Translations under genes and position numbers: made by a program
DNA from: Siphonodentalium dalli
Lineage: Eukaryota; Mollusca; Scaphopoda; Gadilida; Siphonodentaliidae
Direction of reading: 5' to 3'
Length of the DNA stretch: 64,000 nucleotides
Assembly (NCBI GenBank): GCA_032622095.1
Contig: CP136061.1
Coordinates: forward strand, 89,400,983 to 89,464,982
Shown here: positions 22,081 through 37,000 of the stretch, in pieces
Layout: the number at the start of each line of letters is the position of its first letter
Numbering within the stretch: position 1 is the first letter of the stretch
Notes under the pieces: generated by a model
What the model was told of the DNA's origin: nothing
Databases searched by the model: none
Seen by the model: only the letters and a program-made list of their open reading frames with translations

Positions 22081-25000
22081 CTGCAAGTAAGTAAAATCAA
22101 AGTGTTAATGAAACTGTTCTCAAATTGATAATACTGCTAAACTTGGAGAGCAGTGATCGCGCTGGACCGAAAAATCTTCTGGCCAAAAAAGTGGTTTAAT
22201 GAAATTTTAGTGGCCAAATAAAAAATTAATTGGCCAAATTAATTAAGTCACTTGGAAGTGACTATGCCCCCATAACGAAGCAACTCGTGAGCGAATTTAT
22301 ACCTTAACCATAGGGCCTTGCAAATCGGGTGTTTTCATTTTGAATCAAATCTCAAATCGAATCAGGCAAACGATTCAAAATCGAATTGAATCTCAAATCA
22401 AATCATTGTTACTGAGCCAATCGAGTTCAAATACATAGAACTTCGAAGAAACACCTAAAATTGCCTGGTGAAAACTGCCTGGTGATCGTCTATGTTGTGC
22501 AATATGCGCTTATCTACACACCTCTATGCATTTTCTGTGCCTGAGCAATCATTGAGTACAGATAAGAGCATACATGCATGAGAGAACCAATGTCAATGTA
22601 AATACGGACAAGCCTTCTACGTGATGCCCGTTACATTTCGTTGAATAGCGCAGTATTTTTTGCGATGATTTGTGTTGTCTGTCGCTTGAACTGACAGACT
22701 TACTGGACAATGTTTACAAAATTCTCAGGCCTTAGATTCCAACTCGCATTTACGCAAATCAAATATTTGTGTGGGCCAAATGATCTCCATGAAGCCTGAG
22801 TTAGTGAGCCTGTCATTTGCAGAATGAGGTCCCCAGAACGAGCTAGCATCACTAAATTCACCCTCGAGGACCTCATTCTGCATAGACCACATCTTCTCTG
22901 GAAAGTTTCTTTATTATCAAATTTCTATAGAAATTTCTTCACATAGATTCTATTTCTTTTTTTGTTTAGTTTCTCTATATCCCCAAATTGGCAGACGACA
23001 CATTGCATAATCGAGGTTCCCTATGGGTGTTCATCACAGTATTCACCATTTGGGAACTTCAATCTGAGTTTATGTCTCCCATAGCAGATGAGGCCATGCA
23101 GAGTGAGGGTGAGAGCACCGCTAACAAGCAAGCCTTGAAATAGTGTGTCTGTCATTTGCAGAATGAGGTCCCCAGAGGGTGTATTTAGTTATGCTACCCC
23201 GCATAGCAGGCTAGCATCACCAAATTCACCCTCTGGGAACCTCATTCTGCTGAGGTGTAAGCAGAATGAGGTCCCCAGAGGGTGAATTTGGTGATGCTAG
23301 CCCGCTATGTGGGATAGCGTCACTAAATTCACCCTCTGGGGACCTCATTCTGCAAATGACAAGCACACTAAACTCAGACTTGATCTCCGAGTGTCTAAAA
23401 ATTATGGAAAAGCTATTGAAGACGACGCCATTTTGGGACCAACATGCCAAGAATAGCCAAAGAACTGCACTGTAAATTGGATCTCACCGAGTCCCCTTCA
23501 AGAGGTAAACATTTTTTTTTTTATAATTATCTCCCTTGTGATGTTCAATGTAAGTGCTAACCAATTCCTAATAATTGTTTTTTGAATTCTAATGTGCCAA
23601 ATAAACAGCAAGCACGTTCCTCGAAAAAGTCAGCTCCTCTGATGTAAACCAGCTAGTGAAATCGGAAGGGATAATACTGGTTTAGAGTAATGCCCTAAAT
23701 AATCGACTCCTTAACCACAGCAGAATTATGGGTAACTTTTCAGGATTTAGTCGGAAATATGGTTTGTTGCTAGCCCGCTATGTGGGGTAGCATCACTAAA
23801 TTCACCCTCTGGGGACCTCATTCTGCAAATGACAGATGCACTATTTCAAGGCTTGTTAGGGAGTCAAGCAGTGAATAGTGACTCCCCTCGGATTATGAGA
23901 ATGGGAGAGGATGGAAGTGACATGGGAGGAACGAAGAAGTGAATGGAGCGAATGGTGGATTTATAATGAAGATGTATATAGATATTGAACTTTAGTGAAT
24001 AACAAGTGGTACTGTGCTGGGCTCACAGAGAGGACGAAGCCAAGGGTAAGCTCTGCTAACACATATTACTAGATTTGGATATTCCTCACTCACATCTGAT
24101 GAGATATTTTCCTGTTCCATGTTGAATTTATCCTGAAGTTGTTGAGCAGCTTTCTGCATTTTCTCATCATGTGATATCCCATCAGTCTCCTCCATCAGAT
24201 CCTCGAACCCTTGATCTCTCGGACTTTTAGACCTTCCATGCATGGTTTGCGTTCTCTCGTATCGTGCTCGCAATACTCGATCCTGTATCCGAGTTGCTTG
24301 TCTCTGCTTCTCGTCCTATAAAACGCAGACAGAAAACAGTAATTTAATTGGAATGGCATTTGTAAATATCATAAATTAGCCATAACTGGTTATAACTGGT
24401 TCAATTAAACAAAAGTTTTCAAGCGGAAAATCCAAAACCAAAGTTGCAAAAATTACAATAACTCCAGGAATAACTTTAACTGAATTATCTAATGATATTT
24501 CATATCAACAAGTTTGGTTCTGATTTGATCAACAGGCATGACATAAAAATAATAAAATATAGAAAATTATTTATAGATAATTGCCTTTCTAAAGTAAAAT
24601 AATCATTAAATTTCATTAATTCAAGAATAATTAAGTCTTCTCTCATGATCTTGAGATATGATATCAAGGAAAATTGTAAAAAATAATAACAAATGATGAA
24701 AAATTGTTAGGCCAATGCATTCTCTTATATATGCGAGGCGACCTATGGTCGACTCGCATATATAAGAGAATGCATTGGCACAGGGTATATGGGTTGATAC
24801 AAAAATCGGACTTGGCACTGAAAGGGTTAACTATTGTCTAAGTATTTGTCACAATGGCTATGGGTGTTGGTTTCATGCCAGTAATTCTGTATTTATTAAT
24901 ATGCTTCCCAATTAAAAAGTGGAAAATTGCCGTGACGTAGAGCGTTATATCCATCGACTGGACCGAGGCGATGGATAACACTGACCGAGACGATGGATAA

Positions 25001-28000
25001 CACAATAGTATTACCTTCTCGGAGATTACTTCCGGTTTATATGCTCGATATTTGTCATTCAGTGGTGAGCAAATCAATTGATGGAATGTAAACAAAATGC
25101 AGATGTCGAAGATTTCTAATAATTTGAAGTGAACTGTAGGACAAAACTAGCAGTTTTGGGGGGGGGATTTATAACGTAGCGCATATAATAAAAATAACAC
25201 CTACGGATTTTGGTTGAATACCCGGATTATCTCATTCGAGGCTACAAGGAAATACAGAATTTCCTCTCGCAGCTGAACAGCTTTTAGCCGCTCGTGGATA
25301 TTCTGTGTTTCCATGTAGCCACTCATGAGATAATCCAGGTATTCAACCAAAACCCATAGGTATTCTCTATTTATTACGCACCTCTTTGGTCTGTTGAAGT
25401 ATGGTCTTCTGTCTCTCACCGAGGGTGAACAAAGCAGCAGCATCATTCTGCAGCTTGCCCTTTCGTGCTACCAGCTTCCTTTGTAGCTAAAACAGAACAA
25501 TAAGTGATTTATTATAATGCCACAAATTTCATTAACCCTTAAACGATGGGAGCTGCTCTGGTGCAGCATAAAAGACCCTGTGTCAGGCATTCTCTTATAT
25601 ATGCGAGTCTCCAAGGGAGCCTCTAAGAGAATGTACTGGCTTTATATATTGTCAGGTTAATATATTCTCTTATATATGTGAGTCTCTCTATGGAAGACTC
25701 ACATATCTAAGAGAATGCATTGGCACAGGGTTTTCACAAATTTCAGGAAGCTCCAGTCAAGCCTGCAAATAGCGTGTGTCATTTGCAGAATGAGGTCCCC
25801 AGAGGGTTAATTTAGTGACGCTATCCCGCATAGCGGGCTAGCATCACCAAATTCACCCTCTGGGGACCTCATTCTGCTTAGGCCTCATCTTCTTCTGGGA
25901 AGTATCTATGGTATCAGATTAACATTGTTTTTAGTTACGTTTTCCCATCTGGGAAGTTTCTATATCCCCTAATTTGCAGAATATAAAATCCATTATCGAG
26001 GCGCCCAATGGGTGAACATCACCAACTTCAACTGGAAAACTTCAATTTGATCCTAGATCTACCATAGCAGTTGAGGGCCTAAGCAGAATGAGGTCCCCAG
26101 AGGGTGAATTTAGTGATGCTAGCCCACTATGCGGGGTAGCATCACTAAATTCACCCTCTGGGGACCTCATTCTGCAAATGACAGACACACTATCTGCAGG
26201 CTTGACCTCTTGGTGGACTAAGTCTTCTCAGTCCACAACATCTTGGGATATTGGTTGGGTTGATGCTGTTTTGGACAGAATCCCGTCCCGTTACTCTTCT
26301 TTAAAAGAAGACTTTACGCCCAGAATCATGGGCAGGAGTTATCTTGGTTGTATGTCTTTCGATTAGGTCAAATGGACGCTTTGCGTATATGAACATAGAG
26401 GGCAGCCTTTCCTAAGCATGATGATATGAAACATGCGTATATCAGAGGTTCGTTGAATGTCAAAGCAACAAGATTTATAAGTAAACAAAGAAACAAGATT
26501 TATAAGTAAACAAAGCAACAAGATTTATAAGTAAACAAAGCCTTGTTTTCCAGATAATTTTATTTGTCGCTATTAGAAAATATATGAAACAATACGTTAA
26601 AACGATCGTATCATTACTTTACCTTTTACTATCATGAAAAGGTTAAATAGTGTATGATAATAGCTGTTGCATGGAATGAGGTTTAGGGTTTTTGTGACAT
26701 TCCCGTTATATTTTTTCACTGAAAAATTGCCAAATCGTTAACAGCTCAGCACACGACTCCACGACGTCATTCAGCAGTGAAGAGATTAAAGTAACATGGA
26801 ACACTCCCTGGGGTGATCAAATTATTAAAGTAACATGGAACACTCCCTGGGCTGATCAAATTATTAAAGTAACATGGAACACTCCCTGGGGTGATCAAAA
26901 TATTTTTGCAGATATTCAACTGTCAAATAGCAATTACAAACTCATTTTAATTTTGCTTCAAGCATTAAAACCGTATAAGCATGGTTCACGCTGTCATAGG
27001 CCAAACAGACAAGCCTTGAAATAGTGTACCTGTCATTTGCAGAATGAGGTCCCCAGAGGGTGAATTTAGTGATGCTACCCCCGCATAGCGGGCTAGCATC
27101 ACCAACTTCACCCTCTGGGAACCTCATTCTGCTGAGGTGTAAGCAGAATGAGGTCCCCAGAGGGTGAATTTGGTGATGCTAGCCCGCTATATGGGGTAGC
27201 ATCACTAAATTCACCCTCTGGGGACCTCATTCTGCAAATGACAGGCACACTATTTCAAGGCTTGCAAACAGAATTTCATTTGGCTATACTTTTGGCCAAA
27301 GTGTTTTTTATCCCAATATTGGAAATCTAATTCAAAAACCCAATTTGATTTTGTAACGGGAGCGACATGAGAATAAAATTTATAATATGATCATCTGTTA
27401 ATTGATTAGGTGATACATATTACATGGTAACAAAAGGAACTCATGGCAGTGCACTATCAAAAATTGAGCCACCAAATACAATAAAATAGTAATGACGATT
27501 AACTAATTAATTCTAAAATTATATAGAATGTTAGATGTTAAATAAAAAAAAATATTCATTAATTGTGAGATCAGAAGATGAGGATTTAATTTGGCCCAAA
27601 GATTTTTCCGCCCAGCGTGAACGCTGCTTATACTTGAAATTAGGGGTGTAAATTAGGGGTGTAAATTCAAGAGATTTTTGCACTCTTGTATAAATTAATT
27701 TACCATCTCTTCCTGTCGGAGTTGTTGTTGCTCTATTCTTCTGTGCACTTTCGTCTGTTCTGTAAGTAGCTGCGTGTACAATTGCTTCTTTTGGTCATCA
27801 CTAATGTTGATTTCAAGAGCCGAACCCTTCCGCTGGAATGGCGACTAGAAGAGAATGAACAGCATGAATTTAAACTGGGTGATACTGTAAAATCCTGTTA
27901 ATTCATGGGGTCTATAAATAGTTGATTTTGTGGTTTGACCCAACCACGAATTCAACATCCAACGAAATAATGACTCAGAGTTGGTAAGGTAAATTTTAAT

Positions 28001-31000
28001 ATACGAGATGGAAATGAAGATCGGGCATAGTCTTTTTTCGGCATGTTGTAAAATGGGTTGACAAAAAATACTGAAGACGAGATGAAATGTAATTAATTTA
28101 ATTTGTCAGTGGCCTATTCATTATTGTTTATATATAACATTGTCTGCTCCCTATAAATTTTGCCTTAATAATGCATGATGAATTGGTCACTTAGTATAGG
28201 CTAATAGATCGTTACATAAAACAATATATATGTGTTATTTACACAATGTGTTTGTATCGATTCATGTATGGCGACGAGGCTAGTTTTCGTGGCCATATAG
28301 CGACGAGGCGACCTTGGTTGCTATATGGCTACGAAAACTAGCCGAGTCGCGATACATGAATCGTTACAAACACATTGTGTATATAATACATTTATCTACC
28401 ATTGGTGTGACAGAATCCACTGCACAAATAAAAAATTTGGAGTTTCTTAAATGCCAAAATTGTTGGATTTGTGTCTTGACGATTAGCTTTCTTGAGTAAA
28501 TTCTCCCACGCGATTAGCTCGCTTTGCTAAATTCTCCCAACCTGCAAGTTCACGTGAATATGCCTAACGGAAATTGAATTCAATGGACAAAATCTCTTAC
28601 ACCTGCATGTTTTATATAATTTATAATAAATACTGAACAAATACATATTAGTTACTTTGTGATATGTCATACCCTAACACCCATGATGGTAGGCAATCAA
28701 ATAATGTTAAAACCTAGGAACTATTTGTTTATAGTACGCAAGAATATACGTTGGAATGTTGTTTTGATTTTTCACGCGATTGATGGGACGTCAGTTCATT
28801 CATGATATTGAACCAGTCAACGACGTCACGAGTGCCTTGTAGCGCAACTGCAGTAATGATACGGATGTTTTTATCGCCATTTCATTATCGCCAATTGTAT
28901 CAGGGAATTTCATAGTAAATGGTAGATAAATGACTACATCACCAGCTTGTGAAATGAAGCCAGTAGCTATCAGTGCACTGATTGTGTGATGTCCTTTCGG
29001 CGCCAGAATAACTGGGGGTCCAATTCTCAATATTGTCTCCTCAAAGATGTCATTAACCTGCTATTGTAGGACCTGTTGACGTGGATATCAGATCTCTGAA
29101 TACACGTCCCCACGAAATGGCCATTTTTTGAGAAACCATGAAAATTGAGGGCAACGAAATCCAAGCCATTCACAGTAAATCAGTCTTGCAAACATACTGA
29201 GAATTGCTGTTTGGTTGTGAGCAACCCTTCAAGTTATAATGCAATGTGGATTAATTACACATCTTAGGTTGGCCGACATTATTATTAGAACATCTTGTCC
29301 AGGAATGAGCTCTTCTACATTTCTGAGTGTATAATTCACTTGGTTATCTATAACATATCAGATTTTATTCAAAATCTTTCTTTCAGGATGTGCTGTGCAG
29401 CATTGATACTTGTTGACTCAAACACATATACAGTAATGCTCAAAGTAATCGACTCATTAACCACAGCAGAATTATGGGTAACTTTTCAGGATTTAGTCGG
29501 AAATATGGCTTGTTGCCATTCATCGGAAAGCTCTCTCTGAGAGCTTTCTGATGAATGGCAACAAGCCATATTTCCGACTAAATCCTGAAAAGTTACCCAT
29601 AATTCTGCTGAGTTTAAGGAGTCGATTACTTAGGGCTTGACTGTACATTACGTTGTCTTCCGATTTTAGATATAGTATCATATTAGGCTCAGCAGGACAA
29701 AAATCACCCTCTGTATTGGCTTGGGAGGAAATTGTGCCACATCAGCAAAAACAGCATTAGTAAACATACCGAAGTGTTGGACCTGATATTACTAGACTCT
29801 CGACTCATATCTTGTTCTGCTTTCTCTTGATCCATTTTCAGTTTCCTCGCCAGTTTTCTGGACTCTAACTGTTCTTGTAACTGAAAGAAGATGTGAGAAA
29901 CATATTTCATCACATTTATTGGAATCCAAAGAGATTTTCATCGAACAACAAGCCTTGGATCACAACCCAACGCTGGTCTTCAAAACAGAATAAGATTTAT
30001 TGCCCCAGTCCAGGTTAGTGTGAAAAAAAGGCCTGCGTTGGACCATTTTATTTCGATTTTGGATTTCACCGTAGTTATCAACGATAAAAAGAAAATAGGA
30101 AACTATCACACGGAAATTAATTATGTTTCAAATATCAACTAGGAGCTAAATACAATGGTGTATGTGTGGGTATTCAACAAAAGACCATAGGTAACGATAA
30201 CTATCAGGTATATTGTCACCACAGGCTGTCTAAACCCAAATATTTTGATAAAAGATCAATCAAAAAGGTATAAAAACCAAATTTGGGAACGCAAACCAGA
30301 GCGCAATACAGTTTGACAAGCGGTGAATAATGGCCATGTTATGATGGTTATCTGAAGTTTTATTGGCTATCATCCATTTTGGTACATATACAGTCTCTAA
30401 TTAGTCAGTGGAATAAGTGAATCAAGACTTTCAACAATAGTTTGGAAGATCACTTATCTGTTCGTTTTGACTGTATTTACGTTCCGTATTTTTATATGAA
30501 TATATGAACCGGATATGTCGACTCGTCCCTGGCTCAAATGTGAAACACTATGACACTATTGCTCTGTATCGTGCCCTCCCATACTTAAGATGTTATATCA
30601 TTCTAGTTAATCTGCATATGATGTACAGGTAGTACAATGTCATAATTTGTCATTCTTTATATCAGATTAAATTAGTTTATATCCATTAGCTCAACTTGGA
30701 TGGGGAGATAATTTCATTTCTTACAGTCAATGGAGCGATTGGGAATGCGGAAAGTTAAAATGTCTAAGTAATACTAGATGTCAACAGGAAGAGATATATC
30801 TAAAGTATATTCCAAATGGCTGCTAGTGGCCATGTTTTCCAATGGAATTAAAACAAATTTGATAGCTCCCATCTAGTTGTCGACCCCAAAGAGTAAAATC
30901 CAAGATGGCCATTGGCGGAAATGTTTTTCAACGGAAATTTGGACAAATTTGATGGCTCAAATCTAGAGGTCACCTGAATATCCATATGAGGTTTGGCGAT

Positions 31001-34000
31001 GATTGAATGAGGGATATGGTCTGTAGCATGTGCCAAAGGATTTAGTCATGCAAAGAGTAATATCCAAGCCATTCGATAGCTCCCATCTAGAGGTGATTCT
31101 AAACATGACTGTAAATTTTAAAAACAAATTTTCCAATAAATGCGGGTTGCAGGGGAGGTGCCGATGTTTTATAACGAATTTCGGTAAAATTTGGAGGCTC
31201 CCATCTAGAGGTCACCCAGAAGATTCATATGCAGTTTGGTGGCGATCAGATGAGAGATGTGACCTGTAGGGTGTGCTAACGGAAATTGTTGATGGACACA
31301 CGGACGGACAGAATGACGCCAACCACAGACGAAAAGCTAGTACAAGTGTATAAGAATTCATATTCTTTGTGTGAAATGTTCAGATAATAAGTTCATTAAA
31401 TGACCTGTCATTGCTTGTTGAACTTATTATATGAACATTTCCTAAGGGAACTTCTCTTCAATGAGTATTTAGTATAGAAAGAGTTAAACCTTAACCACAT
31501 AACTTTTCTATGACATTCACTGCTTCGTTTTGGTGTTCCCCCCAAACATCTGTTTCTCAAAAACAAATCAATGTTTAATAAATTGATGTATAATCGCTTT
31601 TCCTTACACAATAATTTCAAATATGATGAAAAACGTAGAGAGTGTTTCATATGTCCAAATACTGTAAGAAATAAAAGAGTATCTGTTGATCAAAATAAGT
31701 TTGACCTTTCCATGACTGGATCTTCCTGAAATTTAGTGAAATCCCTGTGCCAATGCGTTCTCTTATATATGCAAGTCTCCCACAGGCATACATGTTAACC
31801 CCTTCATGACAGGAGCTGCGCTGATACGGCATTAAAGATCCTGTGCCAGTGTATTCTCTTATATGTGCGAGTCTCCCATAGGTTTAAAGAAAGGGTTAAA
31901 AAAAATGACCACAGCTTTATGCCTTTATTTCATTCGTATGACAACCTACTCAACCTACTCTAGTTTTATGCTATTGTGTCATTCATTCATAGATAACTTA
32001 CCCTAGCTTTGTGCCTTTGTTTCTCCGCATCCATCTGCTCTTGTCTGTCTTCAGCCTGTTTACTAACGAGTTGCATCAGGTACAGAGCCGTGTCCTCCTC
32101 CGATGCTTTCTGCTCTCTGCCTTCTCTCAGCTCCTCTAAACGTTGTTGTATCAAATCCCTCTGCTTAGTTTTGGAATCCAGTAATGCCTGACATTGGACA
32201 AATAGAAAGTTTATTTACCTGATCCAAGTTAGGGGTCAGCAGTAGGAGGAATAGTCCTGATATCATGAGACACCTGAACTATGTATTATTGGTCCTTTAT
32301 ATCACGAGATACTAGAACTGCATATTATTGGTCCTGATATCACGAGAATTATCAGAATATTATATAATGCATTCAGCTGATCCATCAGTTAATATTCGTC
32401 AGATAATTTAACCCAATTTGATAATTTTCTGAGCTGGTTCCTTAAATCGGATAGAATTCAGCCATTTTCCAGGTCTTTATAGCGAGTATATATTTATCTG
32501 AGTGAACCGACTCACCTGTTTGTTAGCCTGCCATTCTCTCTCCAGTCTCGCTTTGATAGCATCGATATCTATTTCCTCGCCCTCCTTAGCTTCTCGTTTG
32601 GCTGGAATCATTCATATAATGAACATTCAACAATAAGAATAGCTCTATACAGTGAACACCCATTCACAAATTCACACATTACAATAGTCATCTGATCCGA
32701 ATCATGCTCGAAGGAAAAATTATAGTTTGATCAACCAAACTAACATATTAAATAGATAATGAATGGCTTGGAGTTGACTATGCCAAAATAGTGGTCCTCG
32801 AGGAGGAATAGTCCACGAGCCGCATAGTCAACGATAAGTCATTCATTATTTATTATATTATATCGAACATTGGTGCAAATTTTCACACAATTTCTGTGTC
32901 TGATTTTGTCACGTTTTTATTTACCTTGAATTTTGGAAATCGGTCTCAGATTTTACAATTTACGGCAATCTTTTGACGTTGGTAGGGGAGCATAACTATG
33001 TTATTAGTTACATCTAACAGCATCTCTTCATGATTCATGCATTTATTTCTATAAATACGTCATTAGCAAATATATTTTGGCGACATTTTAGAAGATAACT
33101 TGCTTAACATCGATTAAAGCGGAAAATAATGTCCACTGTCATTACAAAATTAGGACTGGCCACTTGCCAACTAAACAGACAAACTATTAAATACGTTAGC
33201 TATGATCGGACATTTGTAAGATCATTACAATTCACCAATAAATCTAATGATATACTGATATTGCAAGAAGTATCGTACAAGGTATAGTTTAAGTTTGGCC
33301 GTATCTTCAGGCGGCAACATGATTTCGCGAAATGAATTTGTTACTATAAATAGAAAAAGAATAGTAGGCATGTAGGAATCCTACTGGGGTACTATCGTAA
33401 AATAGTATTGCAGTGTGCAGCCAATCAGAATTGAGAAAGTCACGTGAGATATAATATACAGAATTAGTAACCTCTAAGACAATCTGCCTCCCTCTCTCAT
33501 CCCTAAATTGAGATCTAACAACCTGAGATCACAGATATTTTATTTTATTAAATGGCCTAAGTGAAAAGACTACAGTGTCCAGCACATGGTTATAAACTTA
33601 CATACCAAATATTTTTTAACATCCATCAATAAACAGCTTAGTTATAGAGCATTAGAGCCGACCGGACATCCATCCACCAAGTGTCCCTTGTGAAATCATA
33701 TACTGATTCAAGAAATACAAAAAAAACCATGACCCAAATAAAATGTCAATAAGGCTTCAATTTTGTTCTGGTGTTACCTTTCGTAATGGCCTTTTTCTGT
33801 TCTTCCTCCAAATCATTGTCGAGCCCGGCTTCTATCTGACCTAACTCCTCGATGTGTTTATCGAGTCCTTCGTTAATATTGAAGACGACACTTGATAAGT
33901 TATCGCACCAACCCTCGACAACAGACAGCTGCTGAACCTTGTGTATCTCATCCAATCCACTTTCCTGAAAAACAAAATTAACCCTTTCATCATCATCTTT

Positions 34001-37000
34001 ATTCTAGGAATGAGTCTCATTGACTCTCAGTTCCTGTTAATTATATTATGTTTTTTAACATTTGCACATCATAATACATTTTTCACTGTACGATTGCGTC
34101 TTTGATAATTTTGTTTCTAAGTTGCTTTGATTTTAAAACAGACCGGTTTTTGTTTCTTGATTTCTGACCAATCCTGTAGAATGATAAGATGTTGTTCTCG
34201 TTACAATTTGTCATTTCCTTTATTTTAGTGTTTATCGTTTCCCGATCTTCTTCCGTGTGAATATTCATTTGTTGATGGTTCTGGTACGTTGGCAATTATG
34301 ATGTTAATAGTAAGGTTTTGTTTTCTAAAATGTTGTGGTTGTCCGTACATAATTGTGTTGGAGTATATAGTTTTTCTTCTATAGCTGTTTCTATCTTAAT
34401 GTGTTTTTCTTGTATGTCTGTTCTGTGTTCGAATACTTGCTGGTTTTTCTCTTCAAACTCTTTTGTTTCTCTCTTTTTCTTTTTGATGCCTCTATTCGTG
34501 TGCATGTTTCTCCCATCTCAGTTGATTGCTTTTCTTCACATCTATTAACATGTTTTTCAAGTTCCAACATATTCGATTGCATTCTCTGTAACTTTTTTCC
34601 ATTTCAGCAGCATGTTTCTCGATTTTAGAACTGTATTTCTTTTCAAACATTTCTGTGATTTTATCCATATTAGATATAACTTTTTCTAATAGTTTTTCAA
34701 TATGGAGCATCCATTTACCTATCGCGTCTGAGTTCAATGATTGTTTTTTTTCTTTCTGTCCACACGTTCCATATCTTTTTTCTTTTCTTCAGTTATTATT
34801 GTAATTGTTGCAGAGTCCCATAGGTTATCAACACCTTGACACTCTCTTGACATTTCTTACATGAACACAAGAACTGGCTTGATGTTTTCAGTATATCTGT
34901 TGCGTCCTCAGTGTCTATCCCTTGGCAGTTGAATTGGAAGTGAATTTTACAGAAATCACACACAATCCTGTTCCTTTTTATTTTGAATGTTTCTTTACAT
35001 GAATAACATTTTTTTTTTCTGTATTATGATGTTGCTTCCTCGTCTCTGGTGCCATTTTACCAACAATTACTATAATTAACTGCTTCATTTTAACTGTTGC
35101 TATCAATACGCCATTGTCGTGTCCGAAATAGAGATGATACAAGATCAGAAGTTTGTCAATGAAAATTCTTCAAAATATTAACACATAGGCCACACAAAAT
35201 CAATGGTTTGTTTCTCAGGCGCGCGCGCATGCCCCCAAAACACCGCGCATTTAACATTTTATCGCGTTTGCAAAAAATGGGGGGAAAAAAAATTGGTACG
35301 AAAATTCTATGGTACGTTTCTCCGTATATTGCTCGATCTCGCGCGGAACGGCAATCGAGTGTACCCGAATTTCCTGTGCTTCCGGTGCGTTTGTATTATT
35401 TTTTCGACTTTGTGAACAATTTCATGCCACTTCTAAGCATACATATCAAGCATTTGACGGCTATTTTGCTAGATTGGACGGTCATATCTGATTATAATGA
35501 AGCTGGCACACTAATTGAGCTATTACGGGACCAGATAACAAAACTTAAAGTCGTCATCGATGTGAAAAATGTAGAGCTGGACGATCTCGAAATCGAATGT
35601 TTTGTGGGCACGAACAGAACTGATGACCGTGAATTCCAGCGGGTGGCGCTGTCTGTTGCTGTTAAAGACATTGTTGAGGAATTTGGGAAATATTTCAAGT
35701 TCAAACTATCTGAATCATCTGACAAAAAAAATGACAATAAAAACCGAACTGAAGATGCTCATGGACAAGTCTAAACATAGACAAGATACAGTTTTTCTCC
35801 CCGAGAAGGTGGATGGAGGAAATTCTAAATGCCGACTCTTCAATGACATCATTGACATGCTCGAAAAAAACAATGTCGGTTGGACGGCTGACGCTGTCAA
35901 CACAATTGGCAAATATTTTGAATAAATAAAAAACATCAAATTCACAATATGCTTCATTTAATATTAAAATAGCTACACAAACAAGACTGGGAAAGTATCG
36001 GATATGGGCTTATGACTTGATTACAACCAATCAAATAATTTACAGATGGTATGAGATATGTGTACAAACAGACAGAACATGTGTCTGAATTTTAATATTA
36101 AAACAGTTGAATTAAATGAAAGTACAAATATTGAGGCATATACCTAGCATGCATATATAGCTCTACTAAAAGTGACTTTAGAACAGATGAACACACTTTG
36201 TACCTGTTTATTAAACAGTGATGTTGTATGGTATACACATATGCCATATTTTATTAAATGTTTTAATACTATATTAAATATTAAAATGCAAAACATTTCA
36301 AATATAATTCTATGATTGGCTGTATTCATATATCAATAGGGTCATATCTGACATATAAAATAAATTTTCCTTAATAATTGCCACTGTTGAATGTCAATTG
36401 ATATCGAGACCTGCCAAGCAGTGATGATGTGGTATCTTTGCTAGAGTGACATTAAATCAATCAATCATATGAACCAGTACTTGTAAGTGAATACTCCTGT
36501 TTATGTAAGAGGCCCCCACCCCCCTTTCCGTACACCGTATTCCATGCCCGGTTATGAGGTACCGTACGTGTATTCTGGCCCCTCTGTTAGGAGGTATTCG
36601 GTATTCCAAAAATACCGGTATTCGTACGCCGAACTTCAAAAAAATGAAGTTTTCATATATTTTTATGTATTCCATATGGCTGTTAACTGGTATTCCGTAT
36701 TCCACCCTCTGTGTTAAGTGGTATTCCGTATTCCATGGGGGTGTGGGGGCCTCCTGTAATAAGTGGGATGAGACACCTGAAAGAGAGACTAGTTAAAATA
36801 ATATTACAGATTGTACCCCTGGGCTGGTATTCAGGTTATCAATAACAGGATAGAGTGTTCAATTCAAGCAGTCAAATTTAGGGGAAAATACCATTTAATA
36901 TAATAAAGATGAACAGTGTTCATCCTTATTATATTAAATGGTATGTTTCGCTAAAATTGACTGCTTGCTGCAGTGTTAGTAGCCCATGATAAAAAAATAA

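Noticed and set aside
21680-22094. Three overlapping plus-strand frames of 82-136 codons
   Set aside because: Produced by the 28-bp minisatellite and a MITE arm; the opposite strand has a phased terminal exon with a proper acceptor.
26978-27632. Possible larger TIR element ('taagcatggttcacgctg' ... 'cagcgtgaacgctgctta') around the MITE at 27010
   Set aside because: The two ends pair imperfectly and no target duplication could be defined. Related single ends at 19150 and 22155 make it plausible but unproven.
35217-35237. CpG island promoter at the 'gcgcgcgcgcatgc' stretch
   Set aside because: Too short to call; mentioned only as a possible promoter-like feature.
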